Shown here: piece by piece, positions 1 to 11,472 of the stretch | Numbering within the stretch: the stretch's first letter is position 1 | Layout of the letters: the number at the start of each line of letters is the position of its first letter | Source: Incurvaria masculella | Lineage: Eukaryota; Arthropoda; Insecta; Lepidoptera; Incurvariidae | Length of the DNA: 64,000 bases | Assembly: GCA_946894095.1 (NCBI GenBank) | Contig: OX335644.1 | Location: 15,977,595-16,041,594 of the forward strand | Direction of reading: 5' to 3' | The notes under the pieces: generated by a model | What the model saw: the letters and a program-made list of their open reading frames with translations, nothing else | What the model was told of the DNA's origin: nothing | Databases searched by the model: none | Position numbers and translations under genes: made by a program

Positions 1-599
1 TATCTATGTATGTATCTATGTAACGGAATCTTTGAACTTAATTTTCACCAGTTTCCAGAAGTCTGATTAATTTGAAACTTTGCATACGTATCAAGGACCG
101 ATGACAATGCAATAATTTCATAACAGTTTCCCATTATCCTTATTAGGACCGCCAGGATTAATAAATTATTTTATTGATCCTCTGTAGTGGAGTAAATGGA
201 CAGAGCTAGTTATTAATAACACGCTTTTATATAAGCTTGGGTTGTATGTATCTATGTATGTAATGGAATCTTTGAGATTAATTTTCACCAGTTTCCAGAA
301 GTCTTTAATTTCAAACTTTGCATAGGTACGTATCAAGGACCCATGACGATGCAATAATTTCATAACATTTTCCCATTATCCTTATTAGGACCGCCAGGAT
401 TAATAAATTATTTTATTGATCCTCTGTAGTGGAGTAAAAGGACAGACCTAGTTATTAATAACACGCTTTTATATAAGCTTGGGTTGTATGTATCTATGTA
501 TGTAATGGAATCTTTGAGATTAATTTTCACAAGTTTCCAGAAGTCTTTAATTTGAAACTTTGCATACGTATCAAGGACCCATGCATACGTATCAAGGAC
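1..599. repeat. tandem array of a 241-bp unit, about 2.5 copies
   Basis: The block ending ACACGCTTTTATATAAGCTT and followed by GTATGTATCTATGTATGTAA recurs with a 241-bp period (anchor TATTAATAAC at 211 and 452). Copies run about 1-245, 246-486 and 487-599; the last is cut short where the RTE LINE starts. An 18-bp stretch TGCATACGTATCAAGGAC is itself doubled at 561-578 and 582-599, right at the LINE border. The short antisense reading frames across the array are not genes. Confidence 0.85.
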
Positions 600-3500
600 G
601 CCGTTTTGTGTAAAACACTTAGCGCCAGTCCCAAGCCTGGATAAAGGAGGAGGGTTGGAATGGATCGGCGACCAGCCCGCCGTAAAATCGCCAACGCCGA
701 GCACAGGCGGCGGTAATTAACCTGACTGCCTACAGATAGGTAGTGCGGCGGCAGGACCGTGTGGAGTAAATAACTTCAAAAATACTGACTTGTCAACCCG
801 CCTAGCCAGCGTGACAAGACTTTAGGCAATTAAACCCCCCCAATGACAGACAACAACAAACCAAGGCCCCCAGTCCCCAGCAGCTCCGCTATTCCTGATT
901 ACGACAGCGGTCACGGTAACGGCGGAGCAGGGGGTGCTAAGAATCTCTGGAAGAGACCCGGCTGTCAAACAAACCTGACCTTGGCAACGTACAACACACG
1001 GACATTGAGACTACAACATAACTTGGAGCAGGTAGAAAGGGAGCTATCAGATATTAAATGGGACATTATTGGCCTGAGCGAAGTTAGAAGGCAGGGCGAG
1101 AATACCCTGAGGCTGAATTCAGGCAATATGCTCTACCACAGAGGAGAAACAGATTCGTCCAAAGGGAGCGTGAGATTTCTCATTCACCGCAGACTGGCGA
1201 ATAATATAGAAACGCTAGGCGGAATATCCCCCCGGGTGGCCTACACTGTGGTAAGGATTAACAAAAGGTATTCAATAAAGATCATCCAAGCATATGCACC
1301 AACTTCGACTCACCAAGAAGAAGAAGTTGAAATAATGTATGAAAACATATTGAAAGCCCTGGAATGAAGAGCCGGGAAAAGAGCACAATTTAATATACTC
1401 ATGGGAGATTTTAATGCTAAAATAGGCAAGAGAGATGATCCCAAAGAAGAGTGTGTTGGCCCACATGGTGCAGGCATAAGAAACCAACGAGGACAATTGC
1501 TGGTCAACTTTCTTGAGGCAAATCGATTCTTCGCCATGAACTCTTTCTTCCAAAAGAAACCACAACGGAAGTGGACATGGGTAAGCCCAGACGGAAAGAC
1601 GAAGAATGAAATTGATTTAATCTGTACTGACAACAAAAATATATTTACCGATGTTTCAGTCCTCAATAAATTAAAGACTAGCGACCACTGATTGGTACGA
1701 TGCCAGCTAAGAATCAACACCAAGCTTGAAAGAGCGAAAATCATGAAGAAGCCACTTGCCAGACTAGCTTTACCGAATGAAACTCACAAAGAATTCGAGG
1801 ATGCTTTGAAAAACCACATGACACGCACAGGCGCAGAATTTTTCGAGAAAAGCCTAGAAGACAAGTACAACCACTTCATCAGTAGTATTACTATAGCCGC
1901 CCAAGAAAAGTTTGGGAAAAGACATACACCGAATGACCAACTCTCATTAGAAACTGAAAACCTGCTAGAACACCGGAGGAAAATATCCCAGTACAACTGT
2001 CTAGAACACCGCGAGCTTAACAAGAAAATATCCAAAGCAATACGCCGTGACATCCGCAATAGAAACACTGCGAAAATACAGCAACTAGCAGAAAAGTACA
2101 GAGGACCAAAGGTGTTCAGTAGAGCCACGAGGTCTGAGACAAGTCAGCTAACTAAGTTAGAAAATGAGAATGGTGTGATGTCCACCTATAAAACCGAACT
2201 ATTCGAAGTTATCACAAATTTCTACACAGATCTATACGCATCACACAAGCCGAAACCGCCAATAATAAATACCAGTGATAAATGCGCACCGCTCACGAGA
2301 CATTATACCGAGGACATACCAGAATTCAGCTTGTATGAAATAAAACAGGCACTGAAACAACTGAAACTCAATAAATGCCCAGGGAGCGACGGTATTACGA
2401 CGGAACTGTTAAAGGCTGGAGGCAAAGTGGTACTGAAAGAGCTACGGTGGATATTTAACGAGGCACTCTTTACGAGCAACATACCCAACAGCTGGCGAAA
2501 TTCAATTGTCGTCCTGTTTCATAAAAAGGGCGCCAAAACCATGCTTAAGAATTACCGCCCCATTGCACTATTGAGCCAAATTTATAAGGTGTTCGCGAAA
2601 GTCATCACCACGAGGATCACCAGAAGACTTGACGAACATCAGCCAGTAGAGCAAGCTGGATTCAGAGCAGGTTATGGAACAGTCGACCACATATTCACTC
2701 TGAGGCAAGTGATTCAGAAAACGTGCGAATATGATAACCACTATACCTTGCTTTTGTCGACTATGAAAAGGCGTTTGACTCTGTGGAACACTGGGCAGTA
2801 ATGGATGCACTGCAGCGATGTAGAGTGGACTACCGATATATCGAGATACTCAAGACCATTTATAAATCTGCAACAATGACTGTGTGAAAGTTCAGGGAGA
2901 AACCACTACCATTCCCATCTTCCGTGGAGTGAGACAAGGAGATGTCATCTCGCCGAAACTCTTCACGAATGTAATGGAGGATATATTCAAGAAGCTCGAA
3001 TGGAATGGTATGGGCATAAACGTGAACGGAAGACTCCTAAACCACCTGAGGTTTGCGGACGATATTGTCCTACTGGCAGAGTCACCCGAAGACCTGAACG
3101 TGATGCTATGTGACCTATCACAAGAATCGCAAAAAGTAGGTCTCAAGATGAATGAAGACAAAACCACCGCCACAGATCTAGCAGCAAATCCAATCACGGT
3201 CTTCGGCACTTCAATAGAGCAAGTCCACGAGTATTGCTACTTGGGCCAAGTGATTAAACTCGGACGTGACCCACTCGCAAAAGAAATAGGCAGGCGTATT
3301 CAGCTGGCGTGGGCCGCCTTCGGAAAACTTAGAGATGTCTTCAATTCTAAGATGCCCCAGTCTCTTAAGACCAGACTGTTTGACCAATGCGTGCTGCCGG
3401 TTTTGACCTACGCCTGCGAGACATGGACGCTCACAGTTGGTACTGCACACAAGCTGAAAGTAACCCAAAGGGCAATGGAAAGATCCATGCTCGGTATCTC

Positions 3501-3830
3501 ACTGCGCGACCGAATGCCAAATCTGCTGATAAGCCAAAGCACCAAGGTCACTGACGTTATGCATAGGGTTGCTAAACTCAAGTGGCAATGGGCAGGTCAC
3601 GTATGTCGCAGAGATGACCACAGATGGAGCACTGAAGTCTTAATGTGGAGACCCTACACAGGGAAAAGAAGCGTCGGCAAACCGCCAGCACGTTGGTCAG
3701 ACGATATACGTCAGACAGCAGGTGACAACTGGCGAAGAAAAACAGGAGACCGCACAACTTGACGAAGTCTGGGGGAGGCCTACGTCCAGCAGTGGACAAC
3801 AAAAGGCTGAGGAAGAAGAAGAAGAAGAAA
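600..3830 (+). mobile_element. near full-length RTE-clade LINE
   Basis: A non-LTR retrotransposon of about 3.2 kb, the usual RTE length. It has a GC-rich 5-prime untranslated region (600-842), one endonuclease-reverse transcriptase coding region (843 to about 3830) and a short 3-prime end finishing in (GAA)n. RTE elements copy themselves by target-primed reverse transcription. The 5-prime end interrupts the 241-bp array and the 3-prime end abuts a foldback element. No clear target-site duplication was seen. The copy cannot be active because its coding region is broken. A second, 5-prime truncated copy of the family lies at 11810-12300. Confidence 0.9.
843..3762 (+). pseudogene. RTE endonuclease-reverse transcriptase, broken
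   Basis: The protein would nick DNA with an APE-like endonuclease and copy the element RNA with a reverse transcriptase. Endonuclease motifs run from about 960 to 1690: TYNTRTL, GLSEVR, MGDFNAKIG, KNEIDLI and a terminal SDH. The RT follows with NKCPGSDGI, YRPIALLSQIYKVF, EQAGFRAGYG, GVRQGDVISPKLF and the catalytic FADD. Near the C-terminus are KWQWAGHVCRRDDHRW and KPPARWSDDI, typical of RTE. Four lesions are visible: in-frame TGA at 1365 and at 1689, a 1-bp loss near 2750 just before the VDYEKAFDSV motif (read there in another frame), and a 2-bp TG gain near 2882. ATG 843 was taken as the start because it opens the frame right after the 5-prime leader. Confidence 0.9.
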
Positions 3831-3855
3831 TCGAACTAAAAAATGAAAAATAAAT

Positions 3856-4336
3856 AATAGTTTAAAAAAACTAAAAAAACACGCTTTTATAACTAACCGA
3901 ACTAAAAAATATGAAATAATTTTTAATTTTAAAGAGTTTATATTACAGCAGTAGAAGATCGAACAATCAATCAGAATTTATCACCTCAAAATAAAATTAT
4001 AATAAAGTTTAAGTTATTAACAAATTAATTCAATTCAGAGTAAAAAGCGTGGGGTGCATTTTACTACTTTTCATAACTCTCCTCTCATAGATATTTGCCA
4101 ATAGAATGATTGTTACATTTACTTTATCAAGCACCCCACGCTTCTTACTCTGAATTGAATTATTTTGTTAATAACTTAAACTTTATTATAATTTTATTTT
4201 GAGGTGATAAATTCTGATTGATTGTTCGATCTTCTACTACTGTAATATAAACTCTTTAAAATTAAAAATTATTTCATATTTTTTAGTTCGGTTAGTTATA
4301 AAAGCGTGTTTTTTTAGTTTTTTTAAACTATTATTT
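3856..4336. mobile_element. foldback element with about 200-bp inverted arms
   Basis: The left arm (about 3856-4057) and right arm (4131-4336) are nearly perfect reverse complements. Both contain AACACGCTTTTATAACTAAC, and the inner ends are GCGTGGGGTGC and GCACCCCACGC. They flank a 73-bp spacer at 4058-4130. There is no coding capacity. It sits directly 3-prime of the RTE LINE. The arm motif ACACGCTTTTATA also occurs in the 241-bp array, so array and foldback may belong to one older element that the LINE split; that is inference. Confidence 0.8.
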
Positions 4337-4339
4337 TTT

Positions 4340-5126
4340 ATTTTATTATTTCAACACTGGTATGACGTTAGCAATCATCTTTCCTCTTTTCCATCCCTTC
4401 CTATTTAATCTATGCTGAAGGTAACGCCGCCGCGCCGGTCCGCTCGCTTACAATTTCGCTCATTCTAGTCTGTATAACCATTTATTTTTATTTTGACAGC
4501 TCGAGTAATAACCAATTAGTGATGTCCTAATGCGTTACCGATTCGATTTCTTTTAACAATCGACTTTATTTATGAAGAAGCTAACACATTGATATTTTAT
4601 TTTTTCTCAACAAATAATCAGAAAAACTAACTCACCGAGGGCGTTACCGACTGAGCGTGGCTAACCGGATTAATCATGTCGGTGACCCTAGTCAAGGCAG
4701 TACTTAGAAGGAGAGAAAGAAAGAAAATGCGTTTATTTGTGGGCTTCCAGTACTTAGTAAGTACTGTAAGTACTACTTACAGTACTTACTTAGGGAAATA
4801 CTTAGGTAGAGGACCCTTTTACCATTTTCCAACTTTCTAAAATACCGTTTTTCTACCACTATGCAATTATGTTAATGCAAATATGCTATGTTCTATAAAT
4901 ATTATTAAGAAGGTACGCCATCACCTAAACAACAAAACAAGTGAAAAGTATGCACATTTTTGTATTGAATACAATTACATTTCGGGTGATGTTTTTAAAA
5001 TAAAAATAATGAGAAAAATAATTGGCATTGAGGATACAAATCTTAAAATTAAAAAAAAAATTTTTAGATGAAAGATTTTAAAATATTCTATTTCGGTGCG
5101 CAATTGCCTACACTGTCTTATGGCCG
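4340..5126. other. no gene recognised
   Basis: AT-rich sequence. The only structure is a perfect palindrome at 4756-4790 (separate entry). Confidence 0.6.
4756..4790. repeat. perfect 35-bp palindrome
   Basis: Arms AGTAAGTACTGTAAGTA and TACTTACAGTACTTACT are separated by one base. AGTACT and TACTTA half sites also lie just outside it. Confidence 0.9.
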
Positions 5127-5302
5127 TCCACATTGGTAGAATTAGCGGTAGAGTAGAAACCTACTGTTTTGCCCTACTAACTCTACTTCATCGTTGCGGC
5201 TCTACCGATTGCGGCTCTACCGATTGCGGCTACATTGGTAGGAGAGAGAGGGATATTTAGTACTCGCCCTACTAACTCTACCGCTAACTCCATCAATGTG
5301 GA
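5127..5302. mobile_element. short TIR element (MITE)
   Basis: Inverted ends: TCCACATTGGTAGAATTAGC at the left and the reverse complement of TCCACATTGATGGAGTTAGC at the right, about 30 bp long with a few mismatches. The interior holds a short tandem repeat, CGGCTCTACCGATTG. Non-coding. Confidence 0.7.
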
Positions 5303-5311
5303 TGTGGCATT

Positions 5312-5494
5312 ATGGATAATCCGGCCCTGGTGGCTACGCTGCCACTCGGACGAGTTACCGTCACCGCTCCGGACCTTCCTCACTCCATGGCCGCCGCCCT
5401 CGCCATCATGCAAGACGCGGCGCCATACGTCTCGTGCGCGATAGATCGGGGGATATTGCGTGCGAATGCATTCGGCGTGTTGAGCCGGAAGTAA
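5312..5494 (+). CDS. unrecognised 60-codon reading frame, GC-rich
   Basis: ATG at 5312 to TAA at 5492, in a stretch much richer in GC than its surroundings and with mostly G or C at third positions. The protein is neutral to slightly basic, with an Ala-rich middle and no motif I recognise. An AATAAA hexamer follows about 50 bases after the stop (near 5541). It could be a terminal exon, a fragment of a host gene or chance. No convincing splice acceptor was seen, and overlapping frames on both strands are also open, which weakens the coding case. Confidence 0.25.
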   Translation: MDNPALVATLPLGRVTVTAPDLPHSMAAALAIMQDAAPYVSCAIDRGILRANAFGVLSRK

Positions 5495-5559
5495 TGGCGA
5501 AACCTGGTCTGCTGACAGTCATTTAACGTGCACGATATTTGAATAAACCTGTTTGTATG

Positions 5560-6265
5560 TAACTATGTAACACTACATATAATAAAAAAATCCCTCTTCG
5601 CGGCTGTAATACCGCGATAAACTCAAAAACTACCGAACTATATCGATGTACCGAACGGATTTTCATACCGATCGGATTATTTATTATGTGTATAATTCAT
5701 CCATGTTTTGTGTAAAGTGGTTGAAATATGACGACATCGCACTATTTGATATTATGCTTTAAATTGTATTTAATTTCATATTTAAAATTTCTATCAGCAT
5801 TTTTACCCGAAGAGTTGAAATGATAAAATGCCTCGGTTTTTGACTAGTCTTTTAACAATATATTTCCTTTTTTACCGACTTCAATTCGTCGGAATCTTTA
5901 TTTTTATATTCTTTTGTTTTTTCATATTTAAACTATGCAGTACAGCATGTTAAAAATCTTAATTTCTCATTGATGTTAAGGTTTAGATAAGACCGCATTT
6001 AAGCCCTGATATTGACTTTTATATCACATCGCAATGTCGAAAGATTATTATATAGACATTTCAGGACGCTCCCCTTATTGGAACACGGCTGCATGCGTCG
6101 CGAGTGAAAAGCCTTTTCCACTCGTGATTGAAGTGGACGGAGAACGCGGACAGTTTTCATAGGGTTTCATTTGGGGCTTTGTGATCTAGCACTAGAACCA
6201 AAATTAGTGTCAGCAATTTGGGAAATAGAAAAATAAAATTTTATCAAATCGGTAAGAATGGACTA
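5560..6265. other. no gene recognised
   Basis: AT-rich sequence. A fragment reading ACCGACTTCAATTCGTCGG near 5877 belongs to the repeat family annotated at 19800-20480. Confidence 0.5.
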
Positions 6266-6269
6266 GTTC

Positions 6270-6690
6270 TGGCACATGCCAGTGTTTTCCAAGCTTTCCA
6301 ATGGCCTTGCACCCAAGCTGTTTTACTAGATCGCCGACTTCCTGCATGGCCGCAGCATAAAAGTCTTGGTTGATGGTTGCTGCTCCAAAGCCATTTCCTT
6401 GAATGTCGGTGTACCGCAGGGCTCTGTGATGTCCCCAACCCTTTTTCAATCTGGGTGACATGGTGGAATATGGAAAACCGCACGGTTCCAGGTACACCAG
6501 TCACCGAACCGCAAGCCGGGCTGAATTAGAGGAGGATAGGCGGTGCCTCGTTGTTAGACTCGAAGAGTCCCTGGAAAAAGTTTCCAGATGGGGAGAACCT
6601 CATCGAGTTTAACGTGAGCAAGACATAGGCGTGCATATTTAGTGCGAAGCGTACTCCGTTCAGTGCGGCTCCGACCTTTTAATTTAATTT
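6270..6690 (+). pseudogene. decayed LINE reverse transcriptase fragment
   Basis: Translated in shifting frames, the plus strand gives IADFLHGRSIKV, then VGVPQGSVMSPTLF (the RT motif before the catalytic YADD), and later ENLIEFNVSKT, matching the region after the catalytic box in R1/jockey-type LINEs. The catalytic box between them is deleted. Stops and frameshifts are frequent, so this is an old, truncated copy. The antisense frames here are shadows. Confidence 0.75.
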
Positions 6691-6807
6691 AATTTGCGCC
6701 AATGTCGTAGATATTTTTGGAGTAAATATCTATAAAAGGTCTAGTTACAATGCGAGAATATATAGATATATAAAAAAATGCGTTTAATGGACATGCATAT
6801 ATGCTTC

Positions 6808-7176
6808 TTAAGAACGGCCCGTAAGCTATGCTCCCCATACAAACGTAGTTTACATTGGAAACCGCTATTCCAATTAAATTGATATTTAATATCTAATATC
6901 AGGTAACAAATATCTGTGTCTGCATGCTTTTGTTTTTTTGAAAAATCCAAACCGACTGAAATAAAAGCAAAAAGAAAATCTTCATACGAATTTTGTTTTC
7001 TCTGTGGTTTGACCCAAAATACATTTACCGAAAAACAAAGGCATGCAGACACAGATATTTGTAGCCTAATATTAGATACCAAATATCAAGTAAGTTGGAA
7101 CAGTGGTTTTCAAATGATTAGTAAACTACGTTTGTATGGGAGGCGAAATTTTCAGGTGCTTACGGGCCGACCTTAA
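6808..7176. mobile_element. MITE family B copy (TTAA ends)
   Basis: Ends are TTAAGAACGGCCCGTAAGC and the reverse complement of TTAAGGTCGGCCCGTAAGC. Subterminal sequence CCCATACAAACGTAGTTTAC is inverted at the two ends, and ATCTGTGTCTGC is inverted further inside. A flanking TTAA suggests a TTAA target duplication. The small frames on both strands come from this palindromic structure. Confidence 0.8.
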
Positions 7177-7177
7177 G

Positions 7178-7975
7178 AGTTGTTATTTTTCTGCAGGAGT
7201 AACCTACTAGTATCTCCATCAAATAAATTTAACTTTTTCGTACAACCTCTGGACGATATTTTCGCAACAACTTATTACTCTTGTCACCATTTTTTTAATG
7301 TTTAAACTGCGGCTTTGATATTGCTCTTAAAATATCTTCTATCATTTTCAAAAATAATTTTTAATGGTAACCAGTTAATGGTAAAAAAAAAAAAAAATTA
7401 AAAAAATGCAATAAATTAGTGTAGTGTATTGAAAATACTAATTACAGTCAGCGCATTTGTTTTTCATATTGATTTCAGAATCTTTCCCGATAAATTTAAG
7501 TCCGTACTTCCATTTAGGCTTTGCACAATAACATTGCGTTACAAAGTGGTAGGATAAAATCTGAAGTATCGCCTTGTAGCCATGGAGGATTCTTCACCTC
7601 CATGCTTGTAGCATACTATATAAATAATTGTTTTTACCATTAACGTCAATATTTCTTTTATAAAACTCTTTGATCTTGTAATTGTTAAACTTTAGTAAAT
7701 TTGGGCTTAATATTGCACTAGCTAGACTATAGACTCTAAGACAGATAATCGAATTCAGTTCATAAGATATCCTACATACTTTGATAGTTTTGTAGAAACA
7801 TCTTAGTTTTTCTGTTTATTTTTATCCTTATTAATTTTTTATCCTTTTAGCCTAATAAAATAAATTAAAACCCTTTGATAAATATGTAAGACTTTTTATT
7901 TTTTATGCAACCTGACAGGGATGGCATTCTTTTTCATCTAAGATGTAATATGAATTTCTTTTTATTTGTCATTTG
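7178..7975. other. no gene recognised
   Basis: AT-rich sequence with short A-runs and a CATGGAGG/CCTCCATG palindrome near 7581-7604. Nothing further supported. Confidence 0.5.
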
Positions 7976-8258
7976 CCTGATATTAGATACTAAATACCAA
8001 GAAAATTTTAACAATTGTCTGAATGCATTAGAACATTTCGCTCTCCATGAAAACGTAGTTTCTTAGTAATTAGAAAAACACAGTTCTAATTTTATTCATA
8101 GTATTACATCTTATAAAATTTAGAAAAAGAGAAGACACAGATATTCGTTGGCTATAGATACCAAATATCCAGTTAATTGTGATAGTGGTTTTTGAATATT
8201 TAGTAAACAATCTTTGCATGGGGCGCGTACCTTACTGATGCCTAGGGGCCCACCTTAA
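7976..8258. repeat. diverged MITE family B pieces
   Basis: ATATTAGATACTAAATACCA near 7980 and GACACAGATATTCGTTGG near 8134 match the inner parts of family B. The right end GATGCCTAGGGGCCCACCTTAA resembles its terminus in pieces. The order is disturbed, so this is probably two overlapping remnants. Confidence 0.5.
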
Positions 8259-8324
8259 CATCTCCTACGGAAATGATGCAGCCGGCAGGAAACAGCGGCG
8301 GTGACGTCGCAGCTTCGCTCAACA

Positions 8325-8550
8325 GTAGGCCTATTCTTGGAATTCCGTGCTCAGGAATCAGCAATCTTTCAGTCGAATAAACCGCTTTTAAATCGGTTGT
8401 CACAGCGACTTGCGGCATACCTTGAATCGTTTAAATATCGTGTTTCAGAATATTTCCGTCGAGAATACCGCTTTGACACCGCTGTAGAAGCGGTTTTCAC
8501 GACTCAAATATTCCTGATTCCTGGGCACGGAATCCCAAGAATAGGCCTAC
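8325..8550. mobile_element. MITE family A copy
   Basis: Ends GTAGGCCTATTCTTGG and CCAAGAATAGGCCTAC are inverted, followed inward by a CAGGAATCAG-type sequence. The interior has inverted AAACCGCTTTT-like blocks. Related copies lie at 58443-58671 and 61056-61262, and a partial one ends at 25393. The 119-codon frame over it is a by-product. Confidence 0.75.
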
Positions 8551-8559
8551 AGGTCCAGA

Positions 8560-9005
8560 AATTAACGGGACAGGGCGCCTCCTTCGTGGCAGCTCCCAAC
8601 AAATCTGGCGACAGGTCCTGCGTTGCCTACTTGTCGGCGAACCCGTTCAGGGACTGGTAATGCGACGGACTTGTGCTACGCAGGAGCCCTGTAATGGAAT
8701 TATGTCCCAGGACTGGTTGAGTAAATGTGATGTTTTATCGATATATTGATGTCAGCGGTGCATGCGTTATGTACCTTCATACGTTGTTTCAACAGGGTTA
8801 ACTCTAACCTTTTTATTCTCAAGTAAAAATAGTTAAGTCAGACTGTATTTTTTTTGTTCGGGTTCATTTCAGGCCTTTCTACGAAAAGGCGGTTTTTTTT
8901 TTCAGAATTTAACAAAACTTCCTCGAATCACATATCGAGAATAAAATTGGCTCTGTTATTTAAGGAGTGTTAATATTATTATTTTGGTTTGGTGAGAAAA
9001 ATTAA
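8560..9005. other. no gene recognised
   Basis: Intervening AT-rich DNA after a short GC-richer stretch. No motif recognised on either strand. Confidence 0.5.
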
Positions 9006-9009
9006 ATGG

Positions 9010-9452
9010 TCAATTTTCATACAATGGTGCGTGCCTGTTCCTCAGTCAAACCAGCAGCAGGAGCACAAACACAACGATACGGCTGTACCGATCGATGCAT
9101 GTGTTTTTGTTTCGCTTTACGTGCGATCGGAAACGAGAAAGATAGACGTTTATCAGACGATATAGCTGTATCGTTCGTTTGTGCTTCAGGAAATATTTTT
9201 CTTAAATTTTGCACACAAAAGAGAGCTAAGTCTGTACTTGTTTGTTCATTTGAAAAGTTACCTTATATATATGTAATATACGCATGATTTACATTTGTAA
9301 ACTAATTTTTAAAAACGTTCATGGTATATAAGTAAGTTATAAAAGTAACGTACAGGCTTAACGCTCAGTTGATTGATTTAATGTGCAAGATTTCACCGCA
9401 ATATTTTTAATTAGGCTGAGGAAACAGCAACGCACCATTGTATGGAATTTGA
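9010..9452. mobile_element. 443-bp TIR element
   Basis: The left end TCAATTTTCATACAATGGTG and the right end, reverse complement of TCAAATTCCATACAATGGTG, form TIRs of about 38 bp that continue into CTGTTCCTCAG / CTGTTTCCTCAG. A second inner inverted motif surrounds CGATACGGCTGTA / ATAGCTGTATCG. The overlapping 93-codon and 65-codon frames are not supported as genes. Confidence 0.75.
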
Positions 9453-9470
9453 TCACTTCATGGTTCTCTT

Positions 9471-9777
9471 AAAAACCGGCCAAATGCGAGTCGGACTCGC
9501 ACACGAAGGGTTCCGTACCATCGTCAATTATTTAACACCAAAAAATACCATTTTTTGTATGGGGCCACCTTTAATTTGTATTATATTTTAATTTTACTTA
9601 TTTGTTGTTATAGCGGCAAAATATAAACACACTTTGTGAAAATTTCAGCAGCCTACCTATTACGGTTCATGAGATACAGCCCTGTGACAGACGGACGGAC
9701 GGACGGACGGACGGACAAACAGCGGAGGCTTAGTAATAGGGTTCCGTTTTCACCCTTTGGGTACGGAACCCTAAAAA
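9471..9777 (+). mobile_element. AGGGTTCC repeat, full copy
   Basis: Begins AAAAACCGGCCAAATGCGAG, contains the palindrome GCGAGTCGGACTCGC, AAGGGTTCCGTACCATCG, a (GACG)n core and CACCCTTTGGGTACGGAACC, and ends CCCTAAAAA. The family is very common in moths and butterflies. Its class is unresolved: it has inverted AGGGTTCCGTACC ends and sits in A/T runs, and no polymerase III promoter is evident. Eight copies or pieces occur in this window. Confidence 0.85.
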
Positions 9778-9949
9778 GTATTTTTGTTTTTTGTAAATTG
9801 AAAATATACACAGTAACTACTACACACTTACGTTTATTAATACTCTGATGTATGGTTTGGGTGCATGTAAAAAAAACAAGGTGGTCACATTGCATTTCAT
9901 CCCGTACTGGTCGTTCGTCCAGGAATGTGGGGAACTACACATTCCTTAT

Positions 9950-10085
9950 ATACTAGGTAGTACGGTTAAGCCCGCCACGGTTGGTACCATCACCTCCGAT
10001 GAATGATGGTCGAAGCAGCAATCCAAATTGTCCGCGTTTTGTATCCAGTTCAATATAGCCGTGCAATATAAGGAAGAAGCATAGC
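9950..10085 (+). mobile_element. SINE body fragment
   Basis: Contains ACTAGGTAGT, GGTTGGTACCATC, GATGGTCGAAGCAGCAAT and CCAGTTCAATATAGCCGTGC, the central body shared with the SINEs at 24850 and 57773. Head and 3-prime tail are missing. Confidence 0.75.
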
Positions 10086-10201
10086 AACGAGGAATATTGT
10101 CATTGATATCTTTTTTGACCGAGCATTTTTTTTACGTCTGAAAATTTATTATCACTGATGTCACCTTGAAATTTGAGTCCTTATAATCTTCTTAAAAATT
10201 C

Positions 10202-10324
10202 TTAAGTCAGCACGCTGTTTTATAAGTTGTTGTGAGCTATGTTCGCTCACACAAAAATAGTTTATTAAGTATTTGAAAAATCACTGTTCCAATTTGCTTG
10301 ATATTTTGTATCTAATATCTAATA
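10202..10324. mobile_element. MITE family B, left part, split by a Helitron
   Basis: Carries a diverged left end, then GTTTATTAAGTATTTGAAAA and GCTTGATATTTTGTATCTAA of family B. The rest of the same copy resumes at 11473 and ends at TTAA 11735, so the Helitron between inserted into it. Confidence 0.65.
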
Positions 10325-11472
10325 TCTAATAAATAATATAAAGGGGAAAGTTTGTAATAATGGATGGATGGATGGATGGATGGATGGATGGATGGATGGA
10401 TGGATGGATGGGTGGATGTTTGTTACTCTTTCACGTAAAAACTACTGAATGGATTCTAATGAAACTTTACAATAATATGGCTTATACATCAGAATAACAC
10501 ATAGGCTACAATTTATGTGCCCATGGGCTTTAGAACTTTCACGGGGCTGCGAAAACGATGCCGGTAGCGATACTTCACACTAGGGGGAGAGGAGCCGGGG
10601 GCGGTGGCGGGGAGCGGCGGCGGGGGGAGGGCAGACGTCGTGACTGTTTGGTGTCCGTTTGGCGAATTTTCAAGGCACTAGCGATTTGTAAAACTTAGTA
10701 CATGTACATTTAACTACCCGGGAATTAGGATTGGCTAAATAGAATTCAGTTCCGCTTACGCTAAGATGGGGCTGTCATACAAACTGCAATGCTATGCATG
10801 GCTCGGCTTTGCGGCGGCAGCGCTTTACTGAAGTACGGCTTGGTATTTCCTGCAACTTTAGGACTACTTGGCATCACGCTAAATCGCCGGAGGAGCGACC
10901 AACAGAATAAAATCCTTGAGAACCAATTACTCGATTTAGATGTGCATTGTATCTACGTCAGGCCTGATTCTACTAAAAACTTATAGATTACATAATATAA
11001 CGCTTCATGACCAGAAGGGTAAGTAGTGAGTCTTAAAGTCTTATAACATGCGAACCACTTACCTGATTTATGTGCGTATTTTATCAATGTATAGCATCTC
11101 TGGGAGGTTCGAGATGGGTTACTGTTTTCGATGTTGAGGCTGGCTGTGGGTTGGAGTCCACGCAAAACTTACCTACGTTATACGTTACTTACTAGGTAAG
11201 CAATGTAGCAGTGAAAGTGCAGAAAGGTTCTCGGGGCAAATGTTTTTTTTTTAAATAGCCACCAAACGTCAACGAAGCTCTAAATGGGAATTATTGGATG
11301 TTTCTCATTAAATCATGCTATTTCGGCTCGAACGATCTTGATTAAATTTGGTACATGGATACATTGTCCTGGACCAGTTTGACCCTATTTTGGACCAGTC
11401 ATGTTGGCTACTTTTTATCCATGAGATAATTTAGCCGACACTAACCCGAGCGGAGCCGGGTACCGCAGCTAG
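10325..11472 (+). mobile_element. non-autonomous Helitron (Lepidoptera type)
   Basis: The 5-prime end begins TCTAATAAATAATATAAAGG. The 3-prime end has a small ACCCG...CGGGT hairpin followed by TACCGCAGCTAG, with T as the next host base, as expected for Helitron insertion between A and T. Near the 5-prime end are a (GGAT)n tract and GTTACTCTTTCACG, shared by many lepidopteran Helitrons. It encodes no Rep-helicase. It sits inside a family B MITE. Copies ending in the same way lie at 16078, 17752 and 23424. Confidence 0.8.
10361..10418. repeat. (TGGA)n microsatellite
   Basis: About 14 units of TGGA, the last ones slightly degenerate, inside the Helitron near its 5-prime end. Confidence 0.95.

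Noticed and set aside
9006..9287. 93-codon plus frame and 65-codon minus frame
   Set aside because: Both lie in a 443-bp TIR element and have no protein motif.
10361..10418. CRISPR-like or functional tandem array
   Set aside because: It is a simple TGGA microsatellite of the kind normally found in lepidopteran Helitrons.
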